A stretch of DNA of 48,130 nucleotides from Clostridia bacterium (GCA_017414965.1 JAFQJL010000005.1:1-48130), one strand, 5' to 3'; counted from the first letter of the stretch, positions 26,461 through 34,226 are shown. Notes: generated by a model from the letters alone, not told the origin. Translations and numbers: made by a program.

Positions 26461-27405
26461 ATGCAAACGGCATCTGTTGGCGCGGTGCAACAAAAGACCC
26501 GTAAATACCCCAAGCTTAGTGCGTCTAAGAAGTGGTTTTTGTGGATTTTTGTAATCCCCACGCTGTTGCTTTTCAGTTTTGTCACCATCGTTCCGTTGGT
26601 AGAATCGATCTACATCAGCTTTTTCGAGTGGTCGGGCTACACGCCGGATATGAAATTTCTGGGTTTCCAAAACTATATCGATATTTTGGGCGACCCGCTG
26701 TTCTACAAAAGCGCGATCAACGATTTTATCATCATTTTCTTTAAGGAAATTATCGTTTGTGCGATTGTGATTTTATTTGCGGTCACGCTTACGCGCTTAA
26801 AGCTAACGAAGGTAGAAAACAGCATCTATCGGTTTATTTTCTACATTCCGAACATTTTGTCATCGATCGTATTTACCCAACTGTGGGTGTATATCTTCAA
26901 CCCCGGCATCGGTCTGGCGGACGGCTTGCTGCGCGCTGCCGGTCTGTACGATTGGATTCCCGAGCAGGGTTGGATGGTCGAACACACGATGCCGGTGCTT
27001 ATCTGGGTCATCTGCTGGTGTACGGTCGGTAGCTTTATGATCGTGATGATTTCCTCCATCAACAACATTTCGGAGGAAACCTACGAGGCGGCGGAGATCG
27101 ACGGCGCCAATCAATGGCGTCAGTTGGTGCATATCACGTTGCCGGCGGTTTGGACACAGCTACGTTATATGATGGTTACGATTCTTTGTAGCAGTCTGGC
27201 GGCCAATATGAACATCGTGTTGCCGATGACCAACGGCGGTCCGGATAACGCATCGATGGTTATGGGTCTGTACGTGTATCAGTTTGGCTTGAGTGGCGCC
27301 AGCGAGGTTGGTTATTCCAACGCCGGCGCTGTACTGCTGATGATCATCGCCTTCGGTTTGAGCTTCTTGTTCAACGTGGTGTTGCTCAGAAGGGAGGAGA
27401 AGTAA
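26461..27405 (+). CDS. ABC sugar permease (MalF/UgpA type)
   Basis: First membrane subunit of the importer. The 314-residue product has a basic N-terminus and six hydrophobic segments, starting with WFLWIFVIPTLLLFSFV. The EAA loop that contacts the ATPase is EAAEIDGANQWRQLVHITLP, near residue 210. ATG 26461 is chosen over 26455 because AAAGGAG ends at 26453, leaving 7 nt for the later codon and only 1 nt for the earlier. Its stop directly abuts the next gene's ATG. No ATPase gene is present in the window; family members often share an MsmX/UgpC-type ATPase encoded elsewhere. Confidence 0.94.
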   Translation: MQTASVGAVQQKTRKYPKLSASKKWFLWIFVIPTLLLFSFVTIVPLVESIYISFFEWSGYTPDMKFLGFQNYIDILGDPLFYKSAINDFIIIFFKEIIVCAIVILFAVTLTRLKLTKVENSIYRFIFYIPNILSSIVFTQLWVYIFNPGIGLADGLLRAAGLYDWIPEQGWMVEHTMPVLIWVICWCTVGSFMIVMISSINNISEETYEAAEIDGANQWRQLVHITLPAVWTQLRYMMVTILCSSLAANMNIVLPMTNGGPDNASMVMGLYVYQFGLSGASEVGYSNAGAVLLMIIAFGLSFLFNVVLLRREEK

Positions 27406-28263
27406 ATGGCGATTAAAAAGAAATTTAGCCTTGGCTCTTTCTCCTTGCGGCTGTTACTTCGTATCTTTCTGATTGCTTGGGGCATTACGGTGGTATACCC
27501 GCTGTTTTGGATGGTTATCTCCTCCTTCAAATCCAGTGTGGAATTTTATCTCGATCCGTGGACACTGCCGCAGTCGCTAATGTGGGAAAACTACGAAAGC
27601 GCGTGGGTTAGCTCCAAGTTTTCCGAGTATTTTCTTAACAGTGCGCTGGTCGTGACTGGTTCGACGGCGCTGTATTTGTTGATGCTCACCACCACGGCGT
27701 ATGCCATCGGCAAATACAAATTCCGCTTGCAAAAGCCGATCGAGATCTTCTACTTCTTTGCTATGATGATCCCGACCATTTTGCTGACCATCCCGTTGTA
27801 CTTTATGATGTTCAATTTGGGATTGACCGATAACCGTGCCGCGCTTGGCGCAATCTACGCGCTGCAATCGCTTCCCGGCGGTCTGTATCTGCTGATTGGC
27901 TTCGTTAAGAACATCAACAACGCCTTTATCGAGGCGGCGGAGATTGACGGCGCCGGAGAATGGTACATATTCACCCGCGTGATTTTGCCGTTTGTGAAGC
28001 CGACGGTGTTGTATCTGGCGGTCGTTAAGATTATGAGCACCTGGAATGAGTACGTATTGGCGCTTACCTACCTGCGTACGGAGAGCAAGTTTACCGTTCC
28101 GATCGGTGTGTCGTATTTGACCAATACAATGGAATATCGCGTGGATTTCGGTGCGATGTTCGCGGCGCTCACCATTTCGGTTTTGCCGATATTTATCTTG
28201 TTCGCCGTTTTCCAAAAACACATCCTCTCGGGCGTGGACGCCGGAGAAGGCGTGAAAGGATAA
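27406..28263 (+). CDS. ABC sugar permease (MalG/UgpE type)
   Basis: Second membrane subunit of the importer. The 285-residue product has six membrane segments, the conserved YPLFWMVISSFKS near the start and the EAA motif EAAEIDGAGEWYIFTRVILP near residue 175. The ATG is immediately after the previous stop, with GGGAGGAGA upstream inside the previous gene, so translation is coupled. It is the last gene of the presumed 14271-28263 operon and is followed by a strong terminator. Confidence 0.94.
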   Translation: MAIKKKFSLGSFSLRLLLRIFLIAWGITVVYPLFWMVISSFKSSVEFYLDPWTLPQSLMWENYESAWVSSKFSEYFLNSALVVTGSTALYLLMLTTTAYAIGKYKFRLQKPIEIFYFFAMMIPTILLTIPLYFMMFNLGLTDNRAALGAIYALQSLPGGLYLLIGFVKNINNAFIEAAEIDGAGEWYIFTRVILPFVKPTVLYLAVVKIMSTWNEYVLALTYLRTESKFTVPIGVSYLTNTMEYRVDFGAMFAALTISVLPIFILFAVFQKHILSGVDAGEGVKG

Positions 28264-28272
28264 ACTGAATGT

Positions 28273-28312
28273 AAAAACCTCCCCCCTCTCGTTCGAGAGG
28301 GGGGAGGTTTTT
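28273..28312. terminator. Strong terminator ending the sugar operon
   Basis: An 18-bp perfect stem (28273-28290 with 28295-28312, loop GTTC) is followed by GTTATTATTA. It is nearly identical to the terminator at 9451-9494, including loop and flanks. It also serves the convergent nuclease gene. Confidence 0.95.
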
Positions 28313-28319
28313 GTTATTA

Positions 28320-29381
28320 TTATGCACATTTCTGGCAGGGGGTGAGACCGGCGTTTATTGCTTGCTGGTAGGTGACCTCGTAGCTGTTTTTGCCGCCGCA
28401 ATCGGGATCTAAATGATACCGCTTGCCCGACGGCGTGCGGTAGACGGTGCTGCCGTCGGTGTCGTCGCCGTCCGGATCGCCGTCGGCGGTCGGCTTGGCG
28501 GTCGAGCGGCTGGTCTTTTTGGTGGTCGAGCCGGTCACAACGCCCTCGGCACGACTGTCGCCGTCGGCGTAGTTGATCACGATACCCGGCTGCACGTTGT
28601 AGCAATACACGTTAAAGCAAATGCCCTCACCGGCATCCTCAATGGAATAAGCCTCCATCTGCACGCCGGAGGCAACCAGATTATTTCCCCGGAAAATCGG
28701 CGTCACACGATAGGCGACGTGGTTGCCGGTTTCTTTGATGTAGTCGGCGACCATATTCTCAAACGGCAGCATGCCCTCGATGTTGAGATAACGTGTGCCG
28801 GTGAGGAGATTCTGCTCGTTGGCATTTTCGCCGGTCAACTGAAACCCGATCAGGTGACAGCGGTTGTACAGATATTTGCCGTCGACGTTATCGTATTTGA
28901 CCGTGTGCCAGCCGCTGGGCTTGATCTGCCCGATGCTGCCGCGATCCTCGGTCGGCATCAGGTCACGGCCGATGGAAGCGATCGCCACGCCGCAGCGACC
29001 ATAGGCGTCCAGCGACTCGTACGATTCGTACGAATGGACGGTCAACTCGGCCTTGGAGAAGGAGGGCCGGTTGCCGTCAAGCGCTACATACGCCTTGCCG
29101 CTGTATGCGGGAATCTTGCTCGTAACGGTGGTGGTCGTCGGCTTTTTGGTGGTTGTGGTTTTCAATGTAGGGGTAGGTTTTTGTGAAGTAGTCGTCGACG
29201 AGTCCGCCGTAGAGTTCTCGTCGGCGCCGGACTCGCTGTCGCCGCTGGGTGTCTCGGCGGTCGTGGTTGTCGAGGTGACAACATCGGAATCGACCGACGG
29301 CCACTCGTCCGGCGACACCGTACAACCGGCTACACACGAAAGCAGCAAAATCGCCGCCAACCATATCGATAAATGCTTCAT
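28320..29381 (-). CDS. Lipoprotein DNA/RNA non-specific endonuclease
   Basis: Surface nuclease of the Endonuclea_NS_2 (DNA-entry nuclease, EndA-like) type. The 353-residue product has a lipoprotein signal with Cys20 in VAGC, then a Thr/Ser-rich spacer (about 30-95). The nuclease domain follows, with the YNRCHLIGFQLTGENANE motif and NLLTGTRYLN near residue 200. The catalytic His is expected in RCHL, where many relatives have RGHL. After a second linker, a C-terminal 38-residue module (TPSGKRYHLDPDC, ending TPCQKCA) carries Cys/His residues that could bind metal. It may feed nucleotides or take part in DNA uptake. Start 29381 follows AAGGAGG. It lies 50 nt after the second RHH gene with no terminator between. 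Confidence 0.88.
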   Translation of the reverse strand: MKHLSIWLAAILLLSCVAGCTVSPDEWPSVDSDVVTSTTTTAETPSGDSESGADENSTADSSTTTSQKPTPTLKTTTTKKPTTTTVTSKIPAYSGKAYVALDGNRPSFSKAELTVHSYESYESLDAYGRCGVAIASIGRDLMPTEDRGSIGQIKPSGWHTVKYDNVDGKYLYNRCHLIGFQLTGENANEQNLLTGTRYLNIEGMLPFENMVADYIKETGNHVAYRVTPIFRGNNLVASGVQMEAYSIEDAGEGICFNVYCYNVQPGIVINYADGDSRAEGVVTGSTTKKTSRSTAKPTADGDPDGDDTDGSTVYRTPSGKRYHLDPDCGGKNSYEVTYQQAINAGLTPCQKCA

Positions 29382-29431
29382 AAGAGCCTCCTTGTCATAA
29401 AAACAAAAAGAGAAGAAGTGCCTTCCCTGTT

Positions 29432-29608
29432 TCAATTCTCTTCCATATTCTCCAATGCATATTTGCAGCATTGAAGCACTAACAAATTAAAAGAAATTCC
29501 GCTTTTTGTAGCTGTTTTATTAAGTTCATCAAACAAGGGCTCGGTAAATCGAATGGTACGCGCTACGTTGGCGCTTTTCAGTTCATTATCAATTTTAAAT
29601 ATTTTCAT
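29432..29608 (-). CDS. Ribbon-helix-helix protein, 58 aa
   Basis: Small DNA-binding-type protein. The 58-residue product (start MKIFKIDNELKSAN) contains an RHH pattern: beta strand VARTIRFT, then two helices EPLFDELNKTATKSG and FNLLVLQCCKYALENM. It starts 7 nt after the stop of the upstream RHH gene. The only ribosome-site-like bases are GGGTG, so translation is probably coupled. RHH proteins bind DNA as dimers through the strand. Two Cys in helix 2 are unusual. Confidence 0.78.
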   Translation of the reverse strand: MKIFKIDNELKSANVARTIRFTEPLFDELNKTATKSGISFNLLVLQCCKYALENMEEN

Positions 29609-29615
29609 CACCCAT

Positions 29616-29816
29616 TCATTTCCGCGTGGGTTTTACATTGGAATCCGGATGGATACAGCCATTGATCGTACCATTGCTTGCCTCGAAATCCTTGATGCTT
29701 TCTCGAATCAAAACCAACACTTGACTGTTCACGCTTCGCCCCTCGTAATCGGCGATATACGCGATCTTGTTTAACATTTCTTCTTCAATTCGAATGGAAA
29801 CACTCTTAATAGCCAT
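29616..29816 (-). CDS. Arc-type ribbon-helix-helix regulator, 66 aa
   Basis: Arc/MetJ-like transcription factor. The 66-residue product has the DNA-contacting strand KSVSIRIEEEMLNKI, then helices covering IADYEGRSVNSQVLVLIRESIKDFEAS. It ends in a Lys/Pro tail. AGGTGAG lies upstream of the ATG. It forms an apparent unit with the second RHH gene and perhaps the nuclease lipoprotein. The AT-rich palindromes immediately upstream are likely its operator. RHH pairs can belong to toxin-antitoxin systems, but no toxin-like partner is seen; both small genes look like DNA-binding proteins. Confidence 0.88.
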   Translation of the reverse strand: MAIKSVSIRIEEEMLNKIAYIADYEGRSVNSQVLVLIRESIKDFEASNGTINGCIHPDSNVKPTRK

Positions 29817-29826
29817 AAACTCACCT

Positions 29827-29901
29827 CATAATAAATATGTTGTATATTCATTTTATATTTATTATGTGTTGTAGTGTCGGAAATAGATATATTGTATATC
29901 T
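29827..29901 (-). promoter_or_regulatory. Palindromic operator cluster upstream of the RHH genes
   Basis: A 12-bp inverted repeat CATAATAAATAT/ATATTTATTATG (29827-29838 with 29855-29866) is present. Two related palindromes lie in the same region: AATATGTTGTATATT (29834-29848) and AGATATATTGTATATCT (29885-29901), sharing ATATRTTGTATAT. A third TTGTA lies at 29869-29873. The cluster covers the expected promoter of the RHH unit, so autorepression is inferred. Confidence 0.6.
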
Positions 29902-29974
29902 AAAATTTAACTTAACGTCCTCTTTATCGTCCCGTAAGACGCCGGCCGCCGCCCTTGCTCTTTTACAAAAAACA

Positions 29975-30006
29975 AAAACCCGCGTGGCAGTCGCCACGCG
30001 GGTTTT
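29975..30006 (-). terminator. Terminator of the Gfo/Idh/MocA gene
   Basis: A 14-bp perfect stem (29975-29988 with 29993-30006, loop AGTC) reads into a GTTTTTT tail on the minus strand, shortly after the oxidoreductase stop. On the plus side it is followed by G TTT. Between here and the operator cluster (29902-29974) nothing is recognised. Confidence 0.9.
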
Positions 30007-30020
30007 GTTTATACGAGAAA

Positions 30021-31064
30021 TTACAGGGTCTGGTTTTTGCCGGTCTTGGCGGAGGTGTAAGCCGCCTCCACGACCTTCTGCACCTGCAACGCATCGTCGC
30101 CGGATACCGGCGGCACGGTGTCGTTCAGGATCGCATTGCCGAAGCCCTCGATCTCCTTGGTGTACATATTGCCGAGCTTCGCTTCCAGTTCGACCGCTTC
30201 CACGTCCACGCGATCCTGCGCGGCGTCGTAGCCGAGCGTATCGTTGGAGAGAACAACTTCGACCTTGCCGCCCTCGACCTGACCGATGGTGCCTTCCGCC
30301 AGCACACTGCCGCGGGTACCATAGATCTCCAAACGACCGCGTGCCGCGGCGTCCGGAATGTTGAAGTTGGCATCGACGTACATCACCGAGCCATCGTCCA
30401 TCTTGATGAGGATGTTGGAGAAATCGTCAGCCGTGTAGTTGAAGGTCTGGTTGCCGGCGAACGCCGCGACCTCGACCGCTTTCGCACCGCTGATGTACTG
30501 CAACAGATCGATGCAGTGGATGGCCATATCCATACCGGCGCCGCCGCCCGAGCGAGCCTTGTCCTGACGCCAGTTGCCCGGGATCTCCGGATACCAGCAG
30601 GTCAGCTGACCGCGCATCGACACGATCTGGCCGAGCTTCTTCTCCGCCACCAACGCCTTCATCGCCTGATGGTAGCCGTGATAGCGCATCATCAGACCGG
30701 CGCCGAGCTTGACACCCTGCTTTTTGCACTCCGCGACGATCTCCTCGGATTCCTCAATGGTGAGGCCCAGCGGCTTCTCGCACAGAATGTGCTTTTTCGC
30801 GGCCGCAGCGGCAAACACCTGCGGCTTGTGGCAGAACACCGGCGACGCGATGTACACCGCCTCGATCTCGTCAATGGCGAGCAGATCGGCCTCGTTGGTG
30901 AACGCGTACTTCGCGCCGTATTTTTCCTTACAAGCGTTCGCGAAATCGGGGTTGACGTCCATAACGGCGACCAGCTCCGCGTTGTCCGCGAGCATCATAC
31001 CCGGCAGAGTACGGCGATCGGCGATGCCGCCGCAACCGATAACGCCCCATTTGATCTTCTTCAT
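30021..31064 (-). CDS. Gfo/Idh/MocA-family oxidoreductase
   Basis: NAD(P)-dependent dehydrogenase of the glucose-fructose oxidoreductase/inositol dehydrogenase family, acting on a sugar, inositol or derivative. The 347-residue product has a Rossmann fold with GVIGCGGIADRRT at the start, the LCEKPLGLT motif (catalytic Lys) near residue 93, and the GGGAGMDMAIHCIDLLQY segment with a probable active-site His near 178. Start 31064 is preferred over ATG 31073 because AAAGG lies 9 nt upstream of it. It lies downstream of the DegT-type aminotransferase on the same strand. In such pairs the dehydrogenase can supply a keto-sugar, but the pathway is not established here. Confidence 0.92.
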   Translation of the reverse strand: MKKIKWGVIGCGGIADRRTLPGMMLADNAELVAVMDVNPDFANACKEKYGAKYAFTNEADLLAIDEIEAVYIASPVFCHKPQVFAAAAAKKHILCEKPLGLTIEESEEIVAECKKQGVKLGAGLMMRYHGYHQAMKALVAEKKLGQIVSMRGQLTCWYPEIPGNWRQDKARSGGGAGMDMAIHCIDLLQYISGAKAVEVAAFAGNQTFNYTADDFSNILIKMDDGSVMYVDANFNIPDAAARGRLEIYGTRGSVLAEGTIGQVEGGKVEVVLSNDTLGYDAAQDRVDVEAVELEAKLGNMYTKEIEGFGNAILNDTVPPVSGDDALQVQKVVEAAYTSAKTGKNQTL

Positions 31065-31102
31065 AGTATTCATCCTTTCGTGGCTGAAATTTTTGCTTTC
31101 CT

Positions 31103-31131
31103 ATTATACCATAAGAAATTCAAACGTGCAA
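31103..31131 (-). promoter_or_regulatory. Promoter of the Gfo/Idh/MocA gene
   Basis: On the minus strand TTGCAC (31131-31126), a 17-nt spacer ending TTATGG, and TATAAT (31108-31103) form a TRTG-extended -10 promoter. Confidence 0.78.
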
Positions 31132-31174
31132 CGGTTTTTACAAGAAAATCCGATTCGCTTATGGTATACCAGAA

Positions 31175-31202
31175 ATGTCCCTGCGCACATGCGCAGGGAC
31201 AT
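31175..31202 (-). terminator. Probable terminator of the DegT-type gene
   Basis: A 12-13 bp near-perfect palindrome (31175-31187 with 31190-31202) lies 12 nt after the aminotransferase stop. The T tract is short on the minus strand (ATTTCTGG), so read-through to the oxidoreductase gene is possible. Confidence 0.6.
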
Positions 31203-31214
31203 CGCTGAAACAGA

Positions 31215-32486
31215 TTACTTCAGGTGACGCTTGATGGCCTCTTTGAAGCCCGCGATGCAAGCGTTGATGTGCTCTTCCTCCCAGGACGGGTGCAGGAACA
31301 AGCAAACGGTCTCCGAACGCAGACGGTTCGCAACCGGGCAGTTGACGTTGGCATAATCCACGGCCGCCGGATCGGTGTACTCCTTGGACTCGAACGGGAA
31401 CTTCGCGGTGCCGAAACCGTTGTGGTTGACGTAAGCGTTCTCTTTGTACGCTTCCGGCCACTGGATGCCGTAGCACGGGATCTTCAGCGCGCCGAGCTCA
31501 GCGAGGATGCCTTCCGCATCGGTGTCGAGCACGGCGGTGTCGATCAGCATCGGATACCACCAGTAGGAGTGCTTGCGCTCCGCGGTGTTCAGCGGCAGCT
31601 TCTTCACGCCCTTCATACCCGCAAACGCCTCGTCGTACATCTTCGCGTACTTCAGACGGCGAGCGAGGTTCCAGTTTTCAAAACGCTTCAGCTCGTTGAT
31701 ACCGATGATGGACTGGATCTCGGTCATACGATAGTTGAAGCCCACGCGGTTGTGGATGTAGGGGAGCTTCTCTTCCAGAGCGAGCATGTTCATGCGCTTA
31801 CGCACGTCGTAGCCGTGATCACGGAAGGAACGGCACTCCCAGCCGAGGTCTTCGTTGTTGGTGACGACCATACCGCCCTCACCACCGGTGGTGAAGTGCT
31901 TGGACTGGCAGAACGAGAAGCAGCCCACGTCGCCGATGAGGCCGGCCTTAACGCCGTTGTACTCACCGCCGAAGCACTGCGCGCAGTCTTCGATGATCTT
32001 CAGGTCATGCTTCTTGGCAACCGCCAGCACGCCGCCCATGTCGGCCACGCCGCCATACAGGTGAACAACGACGATACCCTTGGTGCGCGGGGTGATGAGC
32101 TCTTCGATCTTAGCCGGATCGATGGTGTGATCTTCGGTGACATCGCAGAACACCGGAATCGCACCGGCCTGCACGATGGCAAAGGAAGAAGCAATGAAGG
32201 AATAGGACGGCACGATGACCTCATCGCCGGGGCCGATGCCGAGGCTCGAGATCGCAATGTGCAGCGCCGCGGTACCGTTGGTGCAAGAGATCGCCATCTT
32301 CGCGCCGATGTACTCAGCCCACTTCTCTTCGAACTCCATACCCTTCGGGCCGGTCCAGTAGTTGACCTTACCGTTTTTGATCGGCTCCAGGATATCTTCC
32401 AGCGTATCCGGGTGGAACTGCGGCCACATCGGGAAACCGATTTCGGTGATGCCGGCGCCGTTCATAACAGCCTTTTCTTTTTCCAT
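31215..32486 (-). CDS. DegT/DnrJ/EryC1/StrS-family PLP aminotransferase
   Basis: PLP-dependent sugar aminotransferase-like enzyme that would transfer an amino group to a keto sugar or related substrate. The 423-residue product shows SCTNGTAALHIAI (phosphate binding) near residue 70, DEVIVPSYSFIASS, EDCAQCFGGEYNG (PLP-contacting Asp) and FCQSKHFTTGGEGG with the internal-aldimine Lys near 211. AAAGGAG lies upstream of the ATG. It sits between an AraC gene upstream and the oxidoreductase downstream, all on the minus strand. No nucleotide-sugar genes are nearby, so a catabolic or glycan-modification role is equally possible. Confidence 0.92.
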   Translation of the reverse strand: MEKEKAVMNGAGITEIGFPMWPQFHPDTLEDILEPIKNGKVNYWTGPKGMEFEEKWAEYIGAKMAISCTNGTAALHIAISSLGIGPGDEVIVPSYSFIASSFAIVQAGAIPVFCDVTEDHTIDPAKIEELITPRTKGIVVVHLYGGVADMGGVLAVAKKHDLKIIEDCAQCFGGEYNGVKAGLIGDVGCFSFCQSKHFTTGGEGGMVVTNNEDLGWECRSFRDHGYDVRKRMNMLALEEKLPYIHNRVGFNYRMTEIQSIIGINELKRFENWNLARRLKYAKMYDEAFAGMKGVKKLPLNTAERKHSYWWYPMLIDTAVLDTDAEGILAELGALKIPCYGIQWPEAYKENAYVNHNGFGTAKFPFESKEYTDPAAVDYANVNCPVANRLRSETVCLFLHPSWEEEHINACIAGFKEAIKRHLK

Positions 32487-32540
32487 GATAAATCGCTCCT
32501 TTTAATAAATTTTTTTAAAACAAAGCAAATCAGAAGAAAC

Positions 32541-32557
32541 CCTCACATCGTGTGAGG
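32541..32557. promoter_or_regulatory. Inverted repeat CCTCACA-TCG-TGTGAGG
   Basis: A perfect 7-bp inverted repeat lies in the 161-bp region upstream of the DegT-type gene, with a further CTCACA copy at 32561. It could be the site of the adjacent AraC regulator. It lacks the T tract of a terminator on either strand. Confidence 0.45.
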
Positions 32558-32647
32558 CTTCTCACAAATTCAGTTTAACAAATTGTGCGCCGTGTGAAAA
32601 TACACAGAATAAACCAAACTGGACAATATACAGATTTTTTCGACGAT

Positions 32648-33565
32648 TCAGCGCCGTTGCTCCAGCATTTTCAGGTTGTAGCAATATTCTTTAAAGGAAA
32701 CGCCGTAATACCGACGGAAGATGCGGCTGATATAGTTGGCGTCGTTAAAGCTAACATACTCGCAGGCTTGCTTCATCGAATAGCCGTAGTGGGAGATAAG
32801 CAACAGCATACGGTTGAGCTTGACGCGGTTGATGTACTCGGTGAGTCCCATCCCTTTATACTCGGAGAAGATATTAATAAGGTAATTCTTTGAAAGGCCG
32901 ATGGCGTTGGCGATCTCCGAAATGTTGATGGGCTCGAGAATGTGTTGTTCGATGTATTCCTCTGCGCGCTTGCAGTGTGCTTTATATTTGGGGGAGATGT
33001 AGGGTTTGACCAGTTCTTCCGGATCGGCCGATCGGCGAAGCCCTTCCAGCAGCGAATAAAAATCCGCGCATTGAGCGAAGTAGCTCTTGTTGACCAGCAA
33101 GCTGTGGTCGGCGGCCAAACGGTGAATGATGCCCTTAACCGAGCGATGCACCGTCTCGGCAGGAATGATGTACGGCAGGGCGATGCTCGCGCGCACGTCG
33201 CCGGTGAGCTTGTCGGCTACGGTCGCGTGGGGGCAGACCTCCACCGTGCCGCTGACCATAAACTCCGACGTGACGTGCTTGTGCGGCGCGCCGTCCTTGG
33301 CGTGCACGGTGATGTCGTGCTGTGGGGGGAACAGAAAGACGTCGCCCTCCTCGGCGGTGTAGGTTTCGCCGAGCGTGTGATTTTCGATGATCAGCGGCGT
33401 TTTCAGCACGTAGCCGATCTCCAGTAGACCCGAGCGCTCATCGGTTGCCGGATAGTAGTTGCCGAAGCCGGAGGTGGAAAACGAAAAATGATAGTCGGTC
33501 ATATCCAGAGCATGGGCATACACGACCTGATGAAGCTCCAAATCGTTTAGCACGAAACAACTCAT
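32648..33565 (-). CDS. AraC-family transcriptional regulator
   Basis: Cytoplasmic activator or repressor with an N-terminal ligand-binding cupin (about 20-130; TYTAEEGDVFLFPPQ is the typical cupin strand pair). The C-terminal AraC DNA-binding domain (about 205-300) contains INISEIANAIGLSKNYLINIFSEY and the second HTH SMKQACEYVSFNDANYISRIFRRYYG. The 305-residue length is normal. AGGAGGG precedes the ATG. It lies directly upstream of the DegT-type and oxidoreductase genes on the same strand, which it probably controls. Confidence 0.93.
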   Translation of the reverse strand: MSCFVLNDLELHQVVYAHALDMTDYHFSFSTSGFGNYYPATDERSGLLEIGYVLKTPLIIENHTLGETYTAEEGDVFLFPPQHDITVHAKDGAPHKHVTSEFMVSGTVEVCPHATVADKLTGDVRASIALPYIIPAETVHRSVKGIIHRLAADHSLLVNKSYFAQCADFYSLLEGLRRSADPEELVKPYISPKYKAHCKRAEEYIEQHILEPINISEIANAIGLSKNYLINIFSEYKGMGLTEYINRVKLNRMLLLISHYGYSMKQACEYVSFNDANYISRIFRRYYGVSFKEYCYNLKMLEQRR

Positions 33566-33590
33566 AACACACCCTCCTTTTCTGATTGGT

Positions 33591-33619
33591 AGTATACCAT
33601 AATGATTTTAAAATTTCAA
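33591..33619 (-). promoter_or_regulatory. Promoter of the AraC gene
   Basis: On the minus strand TTGAAA (33619-33614), a 17-nt spacer ending TTATGG, and TATACT (33596-33591) make an extended -10 promoter 25 nt before the start codon. Confidence 0.78.
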
Positions 33620-33632
33620 CAAGACCAAATGC

Positions 33633-33671
33633 AAAAAGCAGAGCCGCGCCAAAGCACAAACTCTGCTTTTT
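33633..33671. terminator. Terminator of the Lrp/AsnC gene
   Basis: An 11-bp stem AAAAAGCAGAG/CTCTGCTTTTT (33633-33643 with 33661-33671) with a 17-nt loop lies 39 nt after the Lrp stop. T runs are present on both strands. Confidence 0.75.
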
Positions 33672-33709
33672 GTTGGATTTTATCCAAAGCGATTATAAAG
33701 AAAGGGCGC

Positions 33710-34171
33710 TCACATAAATTTTTGTTTATCCGGCAACAGGCAGACTTCGTGCTTGTTGGTGGACAGCACCACGGTGGTGCGGGTGAGCGATACGCCGTTG
33801 ATGGATTTGATGTCGGCCAGAATTTCTTCCAGATTCTGTCCGTTTTCTGCCAAAACCTTGGTGATGAAATCAAAATCACCGGCGATGTGATAGCACTCGG
33901 CGATGCAATGGCGCGCATTGATCTCCGAAACGAAGCTCTCGTAAAACTTGGGATGCTCCAAACGGATGTTGATAAAGGCGATCAATTCGCGGCCCAGCGC
34001 CTTTTGGTCGATGAGCACGGTGTGTTGCTGAATGATGCCGGAACTTTCCAGTTTTTTGATGCGCTCCAGCACGGCCGACGTCGACAAATTGATCTTGTGA
34101 CCGATCTCGGTCGCATTTTGGCGCGCGTTTTCTTTCAAACACGCCAAGATTTTGTAATCTGTTAAATCCAT
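33710..34171 (-). CDS. Lrp/AsnC-family transcriptional regulator
   Basis: Feast/famine regulator that usually senses amino acids. The 153-residue product has an N-terminal winged HTH (DYKILACLKENARQNATEI, then LSTSAVLERIKKLESSGII) and a C-terminal RAM ligand-binding domain (AFINIRLEHPKF; AGDFDFITKV). Start ATG 34171 is preferred over a TTG at 34186, with GGGGGTGG just upstream. It is monocistronic. An aminotransferase gene lies about 1.2 kb away, and such regulators are often linked to aminotransferases, but no direct link is shown. Confidence 0.93.
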   Translation of the reverse strand: MDLTDYKILACLKENARQNATEIGHKINLSTSAVLERIKKLESSGIIQQHTVLIDQKALGRELIAFINIRLEHPKFYESFVSEINARHCIAECYHIAGDFDFITKVLAENGQNLEEILADIKSINGVSLTRTTVVLSTNKHEVCLLPDKQKFM

Positions 34172-34197
34172 AAATGCCACCCCCAAAATTCCCCTTA

Positions 34198-34226
34198 ATT
34201 ATACAAAAAGAACTTAAAAATGTAAA
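34198..34226 (-). promoter_or_regulatory. Promoter of the Lrp/AsnC gene
   Basis: On the minus strand TTTACA (34226-34221), a 17-nt spacer and a perfect TATAAT (34203-34198). Just upstream, AAATATTAT/ATAATATTT (34224-34232 with 34245-34253) forms a 9-bp inverted repeat overlapping the -35, a likely site for autoregulation. Confidence 0.75.

Noticed and set aside
24949-26670. 573-residue antisense frame over the sugar-binding lipoprotein
   Set aside because: It crosses the 18-bp hairpin and two real genes; composition is typical of a complement reading.
29432-29816. RHH pair as a toxin-antitoxin system
   Set aside because: Both products look like DNA-binding RHH proteins; neither resembles a known toxin, so only a regulatory reading is supported.
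31159-31170. A + strand TTATGG-TATACC as a promoter
   Set aside because: There is no -35 at 17 nt and no gene downstream on that strand; it points into the DegT-type terminator.
31224-32555. 443-residue + strand frame opposite the DegT-type gene
   Set aside because: It is a shadow; the minus-strand product has all PLP motifs.
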